DNA of 64,000 nt from positions 1-64,000 of the forward strand of contig CALUTU010000003.1 in NCBI GenBank assembly GCA_944323785.1, read 5' to 3'. Shown one piece after another: positions 53,361-63,257 of this stretch. Below the pieces are notes generated by a model. The model worked only from the letters and a program-made list of their open reading frames with translations, had not been told where the DNA came from and made no database searches. This stretch comes from an uncultured Bacteroidales bacterium. GTDB lineage: Bacteria > Bacteroidota > Bacteroidia > Bacteroidales > UBA932. Within the stretch, counting starts at the first letter, position 1; every line of letters begins with the position of its first letter. The position numbers and the translations under genes are program-made.

Positions 53361-54478
53361 CCTTTGTAGAGTTTGAGCAGCTCACCGGCAGCGGAGAACG
53401 AGTCTATCTTGCCGTCCAGCACTGCCTTCTCATAATCCGGCATGGCCGCAGCCACTTTCGGATTGTCGTAGAACATATCTTTCAGAGAATTGTTTATGGT
53501 CTCGTACATCCAGTAGCGGTCCTGTTCCCGGCGGCGGTGCCAGTAATAGCCGTTGCCTTTCACCAATGCGAAATACTTTTCCATCATCGCCCAGATATCC
53601 TCCAGACCAGTCTTCTCCACGGATGATGCCGTCAGTGCCGTAGGTGTCCATCCGGACTCAGTGGGAGGAAACAGATGCAGGGCATTGGCATACAGGGCAC
53701 GGGCCATGTTGGCTTTCTCCACATTGTTGCCGTCGGCCTTGTTTACCGTTATCAGATCCGACATCTCCATGACTCCGCGCTTGATGCCCTGCAGGTCATC
53801 CCCGGCTCCTGAAATCAGGATAAGCAGGAAGAAATCGCTCATCGAGTGTACAGCCGTCTCGGACTGACCGACACCTACTGTCTCTATGAAGACTACGTCA
53901 TAGCCTGCGGCCTCGCACAGCAGGATGGTCTCGCGGGTCTTGCGGGCCACCCCGCCCAGAGAGCCGGCCGAAGGACTGGGACGGATGAACGCCATGGGAT
54001 TGTTGCAGAGAGTCTCCATACGGGTCTTGTCTCCCAGAATACTGCCCTTGGTCTTCTCGCTGCTTGGATCTATGGCCAGTACGGCCAGGCGGTGCCCCTT
54101 TGCTGTTACCAGATTGCCGAATGCCTCTATGAAAGTACTCTTGCCGGCCCCGGGCACACCGGTGATGCCGATACGCATGGACTCCTTGCGCTTGGAGTGC
54201 TCCAGGCAGCGGACTATCAGCTCGTGCGCCATATCCCGGTGCTCGGGCAGGGAACTCTCCACCAAAGTGATGGCCTGGCTGAGCACTATGGTATTGCCCT
54301 CTACGATACCTTTCATATAGTCGTCCACCGTCATGACCGTGCGGCGTTTGCGTACGATATTGCTGAGGTAAGGATTGACTATAGGCGGCTGTTCTATCCC
54401 TTCGTTCATCACCAGGGCCGAGTCGTCATGATGATACTCGTCGAAGAAGTCTCCCTGTCTGTCGGATTTATTGTTCAT
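53357..54478 (-). CDS. meaB: MeaB GTPase for methylmalonyl-CoA mutase
   Basis: The 373-residue G3E-family P-loop GTPase protects and loads cobalamin into methylmalonyl-CoA mutase. Walker A is GITGVPGAGKSTFIEAFGNL (about residue 104), the Mg site is AIDPSSEKTKGSILGDKTRM, the switch is VFIETVGVGQSETAV and the base-recognition motif is ITVNKADGNN. The family-typical C-terminal dimer arm follows. The mutase is not in the window. It lies 7 nt after the DUF1573 gene and overlaps the transporter gene. Confidence 0.93.
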   Translation of the reverse strand: MNNKSDRQGDFFDEYHHDDSALVMNEGIEQPPIVNPYLSNIVRKRRTVMTVDDYMKGIVEGNTIVLSQAITLVESSLPEHRDMAHELIVRCLEHSKRKESMRIGITGVPGAGKSTFIEAFGNLVTAKGHRLAVLAIDPSSEKTKGSILGDKTRMETLCNNPMAFIRPSPSAGSLGGVARKTRETILLCEAAGYDVVFIETVGVGQSETAVHSMSDFFLLILISGAGDDLQGIKRGVMEMSDLITVNKADGNNVEKANMARALYANALHLFPPTESGWTPTALTASSVEKTGLEDIWAMMEKYFALVKGNGYYWHRRREQDRYWMYETINNSLKDMFYDNPKVAAAMPDYEKAVLDGKIDSFSAAGELLKLYKG

Positions 54479-54485
54479 GGTCTTA

Positions 54486-55580
54486 TTATCTTACGGTATA
54501 TATTACAAATAGATTGATTATAGGTCTGGAAGGCGAGTTCGTAATCAACGTTACGACATTGAGCACCTCACCGCTCTGTCCGGAAGTATCCACCCTGATA
54601 TCCAGTGTCCCGCTCTCCCCGTAGGGCACCGGTTCCGGCAGGCTGACGGACAGACCCGGTTCACTGGCATCGGCCTTGTATATCCTGAAGGAATCCTTGC
54701 CGATATTCTTGACGGTAAACTTGCCTGTAAGTACCGTACCTGCATCCACAGTCCCCAGTTCCAGGGACGAGGATTCAAACTGAGGCAAGGCACCGGCACG
54801 CTTCTGCGTATCCGACAGGTCGGAGAAATTCTCCTTTATAAGAGCCTCCACCGTAAACACCCGGGAAAACTTGGTACCGTTGACGATGACCGAGAAAGTG
54901 AAAGGAGTCTTGCCCCACCTCTCTCCGGAAGTTCTGCGGGTGTCCACCACACAAGTGATCCTGGCCTTGGATTTCGCCGGTATGGCATTTTCCGGCAGGG
55001 ACACGGACAAGCCGGGAGTTACGTCCTCAAACCGTACCTCTATATCGCGACCGGAAGTATTGGCCACTTCCACTTCCACGCTTCTGGCCAGCCCCTGGTC
55101 TATCTGCCCCATGGACACCCATGTTTCCCTGAAGCCCAGAGGTCCATATGCAGACGGAAAGAGCTCGGACAGGCTCTTCGCCTTGTCATGAGCCACACCC
55201 CTGACTTTCAATACCACAGGCTTGGTAAGCCCCGACACATAGACGGTTACGGACTTGTTGAACGGATAAGGTCCCTGGTCATTGGAGAATACCACGGATA
55301 CCTCCCCAGTCTTTCCCGGCATTATGGGTGCCTCGGTCCAGGACGGCTCGGTACAGCCGCATGAAGTGACCACTCTGGATATCGCGACAGGCCTGTCTCC
55401 GACATTCTTCATCACGAACGTGCATTTCTGCGGCCCGTCCGCAATCATTATATCTCCGAAATCATGGATGACCTTATCGAAGGAGACTGTCTGCTCAAAG
55501 ACATTCTGCGCACCTGCCCTGAACGCCCCGGCCATCACAGCCGACAGCAGGACTATCATACTGAATATCCGACCTCTCAT
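54486..55580 (-). CDS. DUF1573 secreted protein with tandem domains
   Basis: The 364-residue protein has a signal peptide (FSMIVLLSAVMAGAFRAGAQ). It contains two or three immunoglobulin-like DUF1573 segments: FGDIMIADGPQKCTFVMKNV with VVTSCGCTEPSWTEAPIMPG at the N-terminal end, then VEVEVANTSGRDIEVRFEDV, and a C-terminal LGTVDAGTVLTGKFTVKNIG. It should be periplasmic; the function is unknown. A TATATTTG box (55604-55611, minus strand) precedes it. Confidence 0.85.
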   Translation of the reverse strand: MRGRIFSMIVLLSAVMAGAFRAGAQNVFEQTVSFDKVIHDFGDIMIADGPQKCTFVMKNVGDRPVAISRVVTSCGCTEPSWTEAPIMPGKTGEVSVVFSNDQGPYPFNKSVTVYVSGLTKPVVLKVRGVAHDKAKSLSELFPSAYGPLGFRETWVSMGQIDQGLARSVEVEVANTSGRDIEVRFEDVTPGLSVSLPENAIPAKSKARITCVVDTRRTSGERWGKTPFTFSVIVNGTKFSRVFTVEALIKENFSDLSDTQKRAGALPQFESSSLELGTVDAGTVLTGKFTVKNIGKDSFRIYKADASEPGLSVSLPEPVPYGESGTLDIRVDTSGQSGEVLNVVTLITNSPSRPIINLFVIYTVR

Positions 55581-55603
55581 ATACGTATTGCTAAAATCTT
55601 GGG

Positions 55604-55651
55604 CAAATATAGTCTTTTCTAGCCGATAATGGGAAATATTGACTATATTTG
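55604..55651. promoter_or_regulatory. divergent DUF1573 and ferredoxin promoters
   Basis: On the minus strand TATATTTG (55604-55611) faces DUF1573. On the plus strand TATATTTG (55644-55651) faces the ferredoxin gene. The -33 elements are weak. Confidence 0.6.
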
Positions 55652-55684
55652 CAGGAAATTATAACAACAAACTACATTTTAATT

Positions 55685-55855
55685 ATGGCACACAAAATTG
55701 ATCCTGATGCTTGCGTAGCATGTGGTTCCTGCATCGACGAATGCCCTCTGGGAGCCATTTCCGCCGGAGATGTTTACTCAATTGATCCTGACACTTGCGC
55801 TGACTGCGGTTCATGCGTAGACGCTTGTCCCAACGGAGCTATCTCACCGGCATAA
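55685..55855 (+). CDS. Small 2[4Fe-4S] ferredoxin
   Basis: The 56-residue protein has two CxxCxxCxxxCP motifs: [12 protein letters not shown] and [12 protein letters not shown], so it should bind two [4Fe-4S] clusters and carry low-potential electrons in the cytoplasm. Length matches bacterial 2[4Fe-4S] ferredoxins. I chose ATG 55685; the in-frame TTG upstream lies in the promoter. It is a single-gene unit with a terminator after it. Confidence 0.96.
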   Translation: MAHKIDPDACVACGSCIDECPLGAISAGDVYSIDPDTCADCGSCVDACPNGAISPA

Positions 55856-55874
55856 ATTTTCACTTAACATCATA

Positions 55875-55909
55875 AAAAAATCCGACAGGAAAGACCTGCC
55901 GGATTTTTT
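55875..55909. terminator. bidirectional terminator between ferredoxin and rho
   Basis: AAAAAATCCG-CAGG pairs with CCTG-CGGATTTTTT, with T-runs on both strands, and separates the convergent genes. Confidence 0.85.
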
Positions 55910-55935
55910 ATTTTATACCGCTTATCACACGAAAA

Positions 55936-57735
55936 CTACCCATTCATGGATATCAGGAACTCCTCATTGCTTACCGTCCCCTCCAGCTGCTTCTTCATGA
56001 ATTCCATAGCCTCCACACTGGTCATGTCTGCCAGATAATTGCGGAGAATCCACATACGGTTGATGGTATCCTTACTCAGAAGCAGGTCATCGCGGCGAGT
56101 ACTGCTGAGAGTGACGTCCACTGCAGGGAAAATACGCTTGTTGGCGAGCTTGCGGTCCAGCTGCAGCTCCATGTTGCCGGTACCCTTGAACTCCTCGAAG
56201 ATCACCTCATCCATCTTGGAACCTGTGTCGGTCAGGGCCGTGGCAAGAATCGTCAGGGAACCGCCGTTCTCAATATTGCGGGCCGCGCCGAAGAAACGCT
56301 TGGGTCTGTGAAGTGCATTGGCATCCACACCTCCAGAGAGCACCTTGCCTGAAGCCGGCTGCACAGTATTGAAGGCGCGGGCCAGACGGGTAATGGAGTC
56401 CAGGAATATGACCACGTCGTGGCCGCACTCCACCAGACGCTTTGCCTTTTCCAGCACGATGCTGGCCACCTTCACATGCCTCTCAGCAGGCTCGTCGAAA
56501 GTAGAAGCCACCACCTCGGCCTTGACACTGCGGGCCATGTCCGTAACCTCCTCGGGACGCTCGTCTATCAGAAGCACTATCATGTAGACCTCAGGATGAT
56601 TGTCCGCTATGGCATTGGCTATGGACTTGAGCAGTATGGTCTTACCTGTCTTGGGCTGGGCTACGATAAGTCCGCGCTGCCCCTTTCCTATCGGGGTGAA
56701 CAGATCCACCACCCTGCACGAGAGGTCATTGTGACCGTTTCCTGTAAGAGTAAATTTCTCGTCGGGGAAAAGGGGCGTCAAAAAGTCAAAAGGCACTCTG
56801 TCCCTGATGTACTCGGGGGTACGTCCGTTGATGGTGTGTATCTTCACCAGGGGAAAGTACTTGTCCCCCTCACGCGGCGGACGGATCTCTCCGATGATAG
56901 TGTCTCCCGTCTTCAGAGCGTATGACTTTATCTGGTTCTGCGACACATATATATCGTCAGGAGAATTCAGATAGTTGTAGTCGGACGAGCGCAGGAATCC
57001 GTAACCGTCCGGCATAATCTCCAACACCCCCTGAGCCTCCACGATACCCTCGTACTCGACTCTGGCCGGCTTCTGCTGGAAATCTTCTCTTTTTCTGTGC
57101 TCCTCCCTAGGCTGTCTGGTCTCAGGCGCAGGCTGGCTTTCAGAAGCGACATTCTGCTGCTGAGGCCGCTCAACCGCAACGGGATTCTGCTCCTGCTGGG
57201 GTTGGGCCTGATTCTGCCCGCGGGGAGTACGCTTCCGACCTCTGTGCGCACCCGGCTGCTTTGCCGTCGGTGCCGCCTGAGAAGGAGTCTGTTCCAAACG
57301 CTGCTCCGTTGCCTTGGGCTGTGCAGCGGCCTCCTCTTTCTCTGTCTCTGACGGCTTGACCTCAGCCTGCGGTGCTTCTGCTGCAGGAGCAGCTGCCTCG
57401 GGGGCAGAGTTCTTCTTTGGACGGCCGCGTTTCCTCTTCACCGGAGCCTCACCGGCAGGAGCCGTTTCCGGGGTCTTATCCTCGGCTTCCCGCACAGCAG
57501 GCACCGTTCTGGTCTCCTTTCCCGTCTGCGCAGCATCTCCCTCAGGAGCTTTGGGAATCCTGCTGCGGCGTCTCTTCAGACGTGGCACCTCATCGCTCTG
57601 AACCGCCTGCTCATCCAGTATCTTATATACCAGATCCTCCTTCGACATCGACTCGGCCTTTTTGATACCCAATTCCCTGGCTATGGTACTGAGTTCATCC
57701 AGACTTTTTGAATGTAATTCCAATATTCCGTACAT
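55936..57735 (-). CDS. rho: Transcription termination factor Rho with long disordered insert
   Basis: The 599-residue helicase ends transcription at unstructured RNA. The N-terminal SAP-like domain ([20 protein letters not shown]) is followed by a disordered Pro/Gln/Glu/Lys-rich insert (about 50-225), then the RNA-binding domain ([20 protein letters not shown]) and the ATPase ([55 protein letters not shown]). E. coli Rho is 419 residues. The insert matches the long disordered region known in Bacteroides Rho, reported to drive phase separation. It is last of lptD-ridA-rho. Confidence 0.97.
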   Translation of the reverse strand: MYGILELHSKSLDELSTIARELGIKKAESMSKEDLVYKILDEQAVQSDEVPRLKRRRSRIPKAPEGDAAQTGKETRTVPAVREAEDKTPETAPAGEAPVKRKRGRPKKNSAPEAAAPAAEAPQAEVKPSETEKEEAAAQPKATEQRLEQTPSQAAPTAKQPGAHRGRKRTPRGQNQAQPQQEQNPVAVERPQQQNVASESQPAPETRQPREEHRKREDFQQKPARVEYEGIVEAQGVLEIMPDGYGFLRSSDYNYLNSPDDIYVSQNQIKSYALKTGDTIIGEIRPPREGDKYFPLVKIHTINGRTPEYIRDRVPFDFLTPLFPDEKFTLTGNGHNDLSCRVVDLFTPIGKGQRGLIVAQPKTGKTILLKSIANAIADNHPEVYMIVLLIDERPEEVTDMARSVKAEVVASTFDEPAERHVKVASIVLEKAKRLVECGHDVVIFLDSITRLARAFNTVQPASGKVLSGGVDANALHRPKRFFGAARNIENGGSLTILATALTDTGSKMDEVIFEEFKGTGNMELQLDRKLANKRIFPAVDVTLSSTRRDDLLLSKDTINRMWILRNYLADMTSVEAMEFMKKQLEGTVSNEEFLISMNG

Positions 57736-57743
57736 CTGTAAAC

Positions 57744-58121
57744 CTATTTAACTGCAATAACCTCAGCCTCCGCCAACGCACCTTTAGGAAGCGCTGCTAC
57801 CTGAAAAGCGACACGCGCCGGATAAGGTTCGCTGAAGTACTGCGAATACACTTCATTCAAAGTGCCGAAATCCGCCATGTCCTGCAGATATACCGTAGTC
57901 TTTACCACATTGCTGAAATCATACCCGGCCTCCGAAAGTACATGACCGATATTCTTGAACACCTGCACAAGCTGCTCTTTCACTCCACCCTCGGGGAACT
58001 TGCCTGTAGCGGCATCTATCGGAAGCTGTCCGGACACATACAATGTTCCATTGGTTTCAATTGCCTGACTGTAGGGACCCACTGCTGCCGGAGCAAGAGG
58101 GGAAGATATCACTTTTTTCAT
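57744..58121 (-). CDS. ridA: RidA family reactive intermediate deaminase
   Basis: The 125-residue protein hydrolyses enamine and imine intermediates such as 2-aminoacrylate. [55 protein letters not shown] and the final [20 protein letters not shown] are the RidA signature, including the active-site arginine. I chose the ATG that gives normal length. It lies between lptD (28 nt) and rho (8 nt). Confidence 0.95.
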   Translation of the reverse strand: MKKVISSPLAPAAVGPYSQAIETNGTLYVSGQLPIDAATGKFPEGGVKEQLVQVFKNIGHVLSEAGYDFSNVVKTTVYLQDMADFGTLNEVYSQYFSEPYPARVAFQVAALPKGALAEAEVIAVK

Positions 58122-58149
58122 CTTGTATAAATATTTAGTTAATAATAAA

Positions 58150-61002
58150 TTAATTATCCCATTCGGACGAACCTTTGCGATATGACAGCAGGTCCGCAAG
58201 TGCCGCTGCCTTGGCATTGATTCTGAAATTCCACTGCTTCCACTGTCCGAGAGGCACCCATGAGAATGATATCTCAAAGCAATGCAGGTCATAAGTGGCG
58301 CTTATCTGAGTCGTGGTAAGCTTCATCTTTGTAAGATCAAAACCCGTAGTAAGATTGATGTTCAATGCCTTTGTCAGTCTGACCTGACCGTTGATATTCA
58401 GAGTCTGGGTATGATTGTCTCTTGCGATGAGCTGATCGTTACTGTATTGGTATGTCCTCGTGTAATTATAGGAGTAATTAAACGACACGGACCAAGGTAC
58501 ATTGGGATTAAGGTAATATATCCATCCTCCCGGTATATATTCTCCCGTCACGGGATGATAAAACACGCGGGTATACGCCGGAGACTCTCCGGACATTCTG
58601 ACACCGCCTCCGCCGCCTCCGTCAAGAACACCTCCTGGTGCTCTGCCGCCACCTCTGCCACCCATACCTCCGGAGGATCCGTCATTTCCTTTGCCGGCTC
58701 CTTCCCCGGACAAGCTGAAACTGAGTGATACATTGGCATTTGTAAGACGAGCCAGACGACCGGTAGTCACTACGTTGAACTGGTTGTACCTGCGTCCACG
58801 GTAATCCACAGCATAGGGATCGAGAGTCATACCTGCTGAGACGCTGACTTTTTCCAGTACATTAGTGGTCAGATTGACGTTGATATTGGACAACTTCATA
58901 GAGTCTGCCAGGAAATTGTAGTTTCCCGAAAGGTTCAGATTGTCTATAAGCTTTATCTTTTTAAGTCCGGTGCCGGTAGTGTCCTTTCTGTCCACCACCT
59001 TTGCCTCCACATTGTTGCCCAGCTGGAAGCCTATCGAGGCCGTCTCGCCTGGCGATGGAGGGCTATACAGACCGCCGGACCACTTGTTATACTCCACAGT
59101 ATGCTGCTCTCCACGTATATCGGTATAGTTGTAGACTCTGTAACCGTTTATGGCTGTTCCCATCTCAGGCGCATAGTTCACTGTAATGGAAGGCGATATC
59201 ATATGCCTTATAGCCTTAAGTTTGCCGCGCCTGAAATTGAACATTCCGTACAGACGGGTGCTGAGAGCTGCACTGGCGGAAAAATCCTGGCTTATGCCGA
59301 AATCCTCGAAAAGGCCTGTACGGATCGTCTCCACCTTGTCTGTCTCAGGATTATAGTATTGACTCTGGGAACTGAAGTACCAGTTCATTCCATAGGATAC
59401 CGAAGGCGCAAGTGTTATATATTTGAATAAGGTGAAGGTCGGCAGACCGATGGAAAAATTGTGGGTCATTCCTGTCTGCATCTTATCCCAGAAATCAGGA
59501 TCGCGTACCTCACTGGCCTTGAAATTGATCTTGTTCTGCAGGGTCGTGCTATAGCTGAGGGCAAACTGCTCGTACCACTTTTCTCCACCCACCCTGTTCT
59601 TTCTCTTGAACGGATAGAACCTGTTAACATTCAAGGTGATGTTCGGGAAGGTGATGGCATAGGAACTGTCCCTGGAGTTCTGGCTGTGCAGGGCGTTTAC
59701 GGACACGCTCAAAGCACTCCATGTCCTTGAGTATGAGATAGAGGACGATGTCTGACTATTCAGGGCCTCGTTTACATTGGTGTAATTGTACTTATTGTTG
59801 GCCGGACTGGAGAAATTGACAGAAGCCCTGAATGATGTTCCAGGCCTCGCCTTAGGATCCTGAGTATGACTCCACTTAAAGCTGAAGTTCTGCGTCTGGA
59901 AAAAGTCCGCACTTCCTTTCTCTCCTGTCTGGTCATTGGAAAATGTCAGGTCAAATGTACCGTTGAACTTATACCTGAGCTTATACCGTGTGGACATATT
60001 GACGCTCCAGGAACCTTTTGTGAATATCGTTCCCGTAAGAGCCACGTCAAAATAATCTCCGAGGACCAGATAAAAACCTCCATCCTTGATAAACAATCCC
60101 CTGGCAGCCTCCTCACCGAAAGTGGGGAAAAGGATACCGCTGGCCCTGTCCTTCTGCTTTGGCACAAAACCGAACGGCAGCATCAACGGATACAGCGGCA
60201 CGTCAGCCAGCACCAGATAGGCCGGCCCGAATACAGTCTTCTGCTTCGGCTCTGTCTCAACCTTTGCCTTGGTCATCCTCAGATAAAAATGCGGATGGTC
60301 CAAATCACACACCGCGTATTTTCCTCCGGATATATTGATTGACTTGTCCGGCATCATATTGAGATTCTCCCCCCTGAGAACACCGTCTGTCTCCGATGTA
60401 AGCATATTCTTAATCCTGGCCTTCGATGTCTTGAAATTATAGAACACATTGTCCATCGAGTAGGTCTTGCCGCCCTGGGTCATCTCCGGCTTGCCCGTAA
60501 CCACTCCTGCCGTATCAGCCACACCGGCTGCATACACCATCTGACGGTCTACGTCATACTGTATGTACTCCGCCTTAAGTGTCATATCTCCGTAAGTAAC
60601 GCTGGCATCACCGTAATAATAAATCATCTTCCGTCCGGAAGAGAAGTCCTCCACAACAGAATCCACAGCCGTAGAGAAAGCCGGCTTGTCAAGCATACCT
60701 CCTCTGACCGTAGTATCAGGTCTGAAAAGAGAGTCGGTCGCTTCCAGCGAATCCGGCACTGACAATGAGTCCGCATTGACCTGGAGAGTATCCAATGCCG
60801 AACTGTCCCGCAATACTGAATCAGGCACCGCCACGGACATGTCCGGAAGAATCTGCAGATCACTCTGACGCGCCAGGGAATCCTGCTGTAACTGTTCCAC
60901 CCGTACATGACGGTCACTATATACTGCCCCGGCCTGCCATACTGTCGATATGACGGCTGCCACAGATGCGGTAATAGTCATGAATACTTTATGGAACTGC
61001 AT
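58150..61002 (-). CDS. lptD: LPS assembly protein LptD homologue
   Basis: The 950-residue outer membrane protein is LptD-like, inserting lipopolysaccharide at the surface. After a signal peptide and a 90-residue spacer, the OstA-type domain shows YYYGDASVTYGDMTLKAEYI and VYAAGVADTAGVVTGKPEMT. A large beta-barrel with repeated aromatic strands (FKWSHTQDPKARPGTSFRAS) follows. A glycine-rich loop (SSGGMGGRGGGRAPGG, about residue 800) is unusual. The promoter at 61046-61075 faces the amidase gene. It is first of lptD-ridA-rho. Confidence 0.9.
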   Translation of the reverse strand: MQFHKVFMTITASVAAVISTVWQAGAVYSDRHVRVEQLQQDSLARQSDLQILPDMSVAVPDSVLRDSSALDTLQVNADSLSVPDSLEATDSLFRPDTTVRGGMLDKPAFSTAVDSVVEDFSSGRKMIYYYGDASVTYGDMTLKAEYIQYDVDRQMVYAAGVADTAGVVTGKPEMTQGGKTYSMDNVFYNFKTSKARIKNMLTSETDGVLRGENLNMMPDKSINISGGKYAVCDLDHPHFYLRMTKAKVETEPKQKTVFGPAYLVLADVPLYPLMLPFGFVPKQKDRASGILFPTFGEEAARGLFIKDGGFYLVLGDYFDVALTGTIFTKGSWSVNMSTRYKLRYKFNGTFDLTFSNDQTGEKGSADFFQTQNFSFKWSHTQDPKARPGTSFRASVNFSSPANNKYNYTNVNEALNSQTSSSISYSRTWSALSVSVNALHSQNSRDSSYAITFPNITLNVNRFYPFKRKNRVGGEKWYEQFALSYSTTLQNKINFKASEVRDPDFWDKMQTGMTHNFSIGLPTFTLFKYITLAPSVSYGMNWYFSSQSQYYNPETDKVETIRTGLFEDFGISQDFSASAALSTRLYGMFNFRRGKLKAIRHMISPSITVNYAPEMGTAINGYRVYNYTDIRGEQHTVEYNKWSGGLYSPPSPGETASIGFQLGNNVEAKVVDRKDTTGTGLKKIKLIDNLNLSGNYNFLADSMKLSNINVNLTTNVLEKVSVSAGMTLDPYAVDYRGRRYNQFNVVTTGRLARLTNANVSLSFSLSGEGAGKGNDGSSGGMGGRGGGRAPGGVLDGGGGGGVRMSGESPAYTRVFYHPVTGEYIPGGWIYYLNPNVPWSVSFNYSYNYTRTYQYSNDQLIARDNHTQTLNINGQVRLTKALNINLTTGFDLTKMKLTTTQISATYDLHCFEISFSWVPLGQWKQWNFRINAKAAALADLLSYRKGSSEWDN

Positions 61003-61045
61003 TAAAATTAATGAAGATACTGGTTCGTCTTAGAGTAATTGCCGA

Positions 61046-61091
61046 CAAATATAGTCTTTTTTGAACTCATACCAAAGTTTTATTAACTTTG
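61046..61091. promoter_or_regulatory. divergent lptD and amidase promoters
   Basis: On the minus strand TATATTTG (61046-61053) has its TTG at 61073-61075 (19 nt). On the plus strand TTG (61061-61063) is 20 nt before TAACTTTG (61084-61091). Each -33 lies inside the other promoter. The amidase ATG is 9 nt after its -7 box. Confidence 0.75.
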
Positions 61092-61100
61092 CTTACTGAA

Positions 61101-62180
61101 ATGAAAAGAATCATCACACTGCTTTTTCTTGCGGCTCTTTGGGCCACACTTTCAGCATCTACAAGCTTAAATGCTCAGAATAAGCAACTTGTGGAGCTCA
61201 AGACCGTTGTCATAGATGCCGGCCACGGCGGCCATGACCCTGGCGCGACAAATGGGAAAATCTACGAAAAAAACATCACGCTCTCCGTTGCCAAACGTCT
61301 TGGAGAACTCATCAAGAAGAATTACCCGTCCATAAACGTCATTTATACCAGAAGCGATGACCGGTTCGTAGAACTGTACAGACGCGCCGACATAGCCAAC
61401 AAGAACAACGCCGACCTGTTCATATCCATACACGTCAATTCCGCTGCAAACAAGTCCGCCAGAGGGCACGAGACCTTCGTAATGGGTCAGGACAAGAATC
61501 AGGAGAACTTCGAGATATGCCGGACAGAGAACAGTGTTATCGTACTCGAGGACGACTACAGTTCCAATTATCAGGGTTTCGATCCCGGCAATCCGGAGTC
61601 ATACATCATATTCAGCCTGCTGCAGAACTCACATCTGGAACAGAGCACTGATTTTGCTGCCCTCATACAGCAATGCGCGGACTCAGGTCCGATAGCGAAC
61701 AACCGGGGTGTCAAACAGGCCAATTTCATCGTACTCTGGAAGTGTACTATGCCGGCCGTTCTGATCGAGCTCGGATTCATATCCAACGCCAATGATTTGC
61801 GGACACTCACGGACAAGACCGGCCAGCAGCGCATAGCAGAAAACATCTTCAAGGCATTCAAGGCATACAAGAAAGGCTATGATACTGAAGTCTACACTCC
61901 TGACGGAACGGCACCGGCCGCGCCGGAAGAGCGTTCCGCCGGAACAACTGATATGACCGTGGACATCTCCTCAGGAAAATTCGGCATCCAGATATTGGCT
62001 TCCCGGAAAATGCTGCCGGAAAATGCTCCGGAACTGAAAGGGTGGAACTGCCGGTACTTCAAATCAGGCAAGCTGTACAAATACTATGTAGGGTCATACA
62101 AGTCCAAGGATGAGGCCAGAAAAGCCCTGCCCAATGTAAGAAACAGCTTTCCGGAAGCATTCATCATCAATATAGAATAA
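61101..62180 (+). CDS. N-acetylmuramoyl-L-alanine amidase (Amidase_3) with SPOR domain
   Basis: The 359-residue secreted amidase cuts peptidoglycan stem peptides from muramic acid. It has a signal peptide (IITLLFLAALWATLSASTSL), the Amidase_3 core with zinc-site motifs VVIDAGHGGHDPGATNGKIY and ADLFISIHVNSAA, and the catalytic MPAVLIELGFISNANDLRTL. A SPOR-like C-terminal domain (GIQILASRKMLPENAPELKG, then YKYYVGSYKSKDEARKALPN) should bind septal peptidoglycan. I chose ATG 61101; an in-frame TTG upstream lies in the promoter. The MlaD-like gene follows 10 nt after the stop. Confidence 0.94.
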   Translation: MKRIITLLFLAALWATLSASTSLNAQNKQLVELKTVVIDAGHGGHDPGATNGKIYEKNITLSVAKRLGELIKKNYPSINVIYTRSDDRFVELYRRADIANKNNADLFISIHVNSAANKSARGHETFVMGQDKNQENFEICRTENSVIVLEDDYSSNYQGFDPGNPESYIIFSLLQNSHLEQSTDFAALIQQCADSGPIANNRGVKQANFIVLWKCTMPAVLIELGFISNANDLRTLTDKTGQQRIAENIFKAFKAYKKGYDTEVYTPDGTAPAAPEERSAGTTDMTVDISSGKFGIQILASRKMLPENAPELKGWNCRYFKSGKLYKYYVGSYKSKDEARKALPNVRNSFPEAFIINIE

Positions 62181-62190
62181 TCACAGCACC

Positions 62191-63075
62191 ATGAGAAAAG
62201 AGATAAAGACCGGACTGTTCGCCGTTATCGTCCTCGCAGTCGCCCTGTTCATGATTGAGTTCCTCAAAGGCAAGGATATCTTCTCCAGAAACAACACCTA
62301 TTATATAATATATCCGTCTGTAGAAGGACTGAGCGTCTCCACCGGCGTAACGGTCGGAGGCTATGCAGCCGGCATCGTCTCCGATATCGTATACAACAGA
62401 CAGACCATGGACTACACTGTATCCACCAGCATATCCAGAGAATTCGACATACCAAAGGACTCTTACATCGAGATTTACAGTTCAGACATACTCGGCACCA
62501 GGAAGCTGCGGGTCAGGATGGGTTCATCATCCGTTATGGCCACCTCCGGAGACACACTCCGCGGATGTAAGGAAGCTGATATGATCGCCTCCCTTACAGG
62601 AAGTCTGGACTCCCTGCTGAACGGTATCAACACAACCGTTGAATCCATCAACCTGCTCCTCGGCGAGGAGAACCGCACCGAAGTCCGTCAACTGCTCAAA
62701 AGGCTCAACAGCACAGCCGGCAATCTGGACAAAGTCTCTGCCATGCTCCAGAGCAAGAGCCCCGACATAGAGACATTGCTGTCCAACCTGAGCTCCATAT
62801 CCACCACCCTGGATTCCGCGGCCACAGCAATCAGCGGTACTGCAGCCAACGCAGAAGCCGTCACAGCATCACTTAGAGAAGCCGACCTGAGAGGCATGAC
62901 CGACTCAATCAGGTCTCTGGCCGGCAGACTGCAGGACCCGGACGGAAGCATAGGGAAGCTGATGGGCTCGGACTCACTCTACAATGCCCTCACAGCCCTC
63001 TCAAACGACCTGGACTCTCTGGTCAACAACATAAGGAAAGACCCTAAAAAGTATATAAAAATTTCTATATTCTGA
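62191..63075 (+). CDS. MCE/MlaD-family lipid transport protein
   Basis: The 294-residue protein has a membrane anchor (TGLFAVIVLAVALFMIEFLK) and an MCE domain (residues ~38-120: YYIIYPSVEGLSVSTGVTVG, GYAAGIVSDIVYN, YIEIYSSDILGTRKLRV). A long helical, Ser/Asn/Leu-rich tail (130-290) follows. It should be a periplasmic substrate-binding part of a phospholipid transporter. No ABC ATPase or permease is adjacent. It is probably cotranscribed with the amidase gene. Confidence 0.9.
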   Translation: MRKEIKTGLFAVIVLAVALFMIEFLKGKDIFSRNNTYYIIYPSVEGLSVSTGVTVGGYAAGIVSDIVYNRQTMDYTVSTSISREFDIPKDSYIEIYSSDILGTRKLRVRMGSSSVMATSGDTLRGCKEADMIASLTGSLDSLLNGINTTVESINLLLGEENRTEVRQLLKRLNSTAGNLDKVSAMLQSKSPDIETLLSNLSSISTTLDSAATAISGTAANAEAVTASLREADLRGMTDSIRSLAGRLQDPDGSIGKLMGSDSLYNALTALSNDLDSLVNNIRKDPKKYIKISIF

Positions 63076-63257
63076 AATAAAATCGTAACATTTTTTCATT
63101 AAAATTTTTTTTAAAATTAAATCATCTTGATAAACAAGATGTTTAAAATTTTGAAGAAATTTTTATTTTTTTAATTGATTTTTTTTACTCAATTTTGCTC
63201 TCCCCAATGAGGGGAAACTGATACTTAATATATAAAAATTCAACTGATACTTGAGGA
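63076..63257. other. AT-rich leader before dnaA
   Basis: This 182-nt stretch is very AT-rich with T-runs, a hairpin CATCTTG-ATAAA-CAAGATG (63122-63140), a CTCCCC/GGGGA hairpin and two copies of AACTGATACTT near 63215 and 63241. I see no DnaA box. It may hold the dnaA promoter or an unwinding element; an origin is not demonstrated. Confidence 0.5.

Noticed and set aside
63076..63257. replication origin next to dnaA
   Set aside because: AT-rich, but no DnaA-box cluster is visible; Bacteroidota origins are not always beside dnaA.
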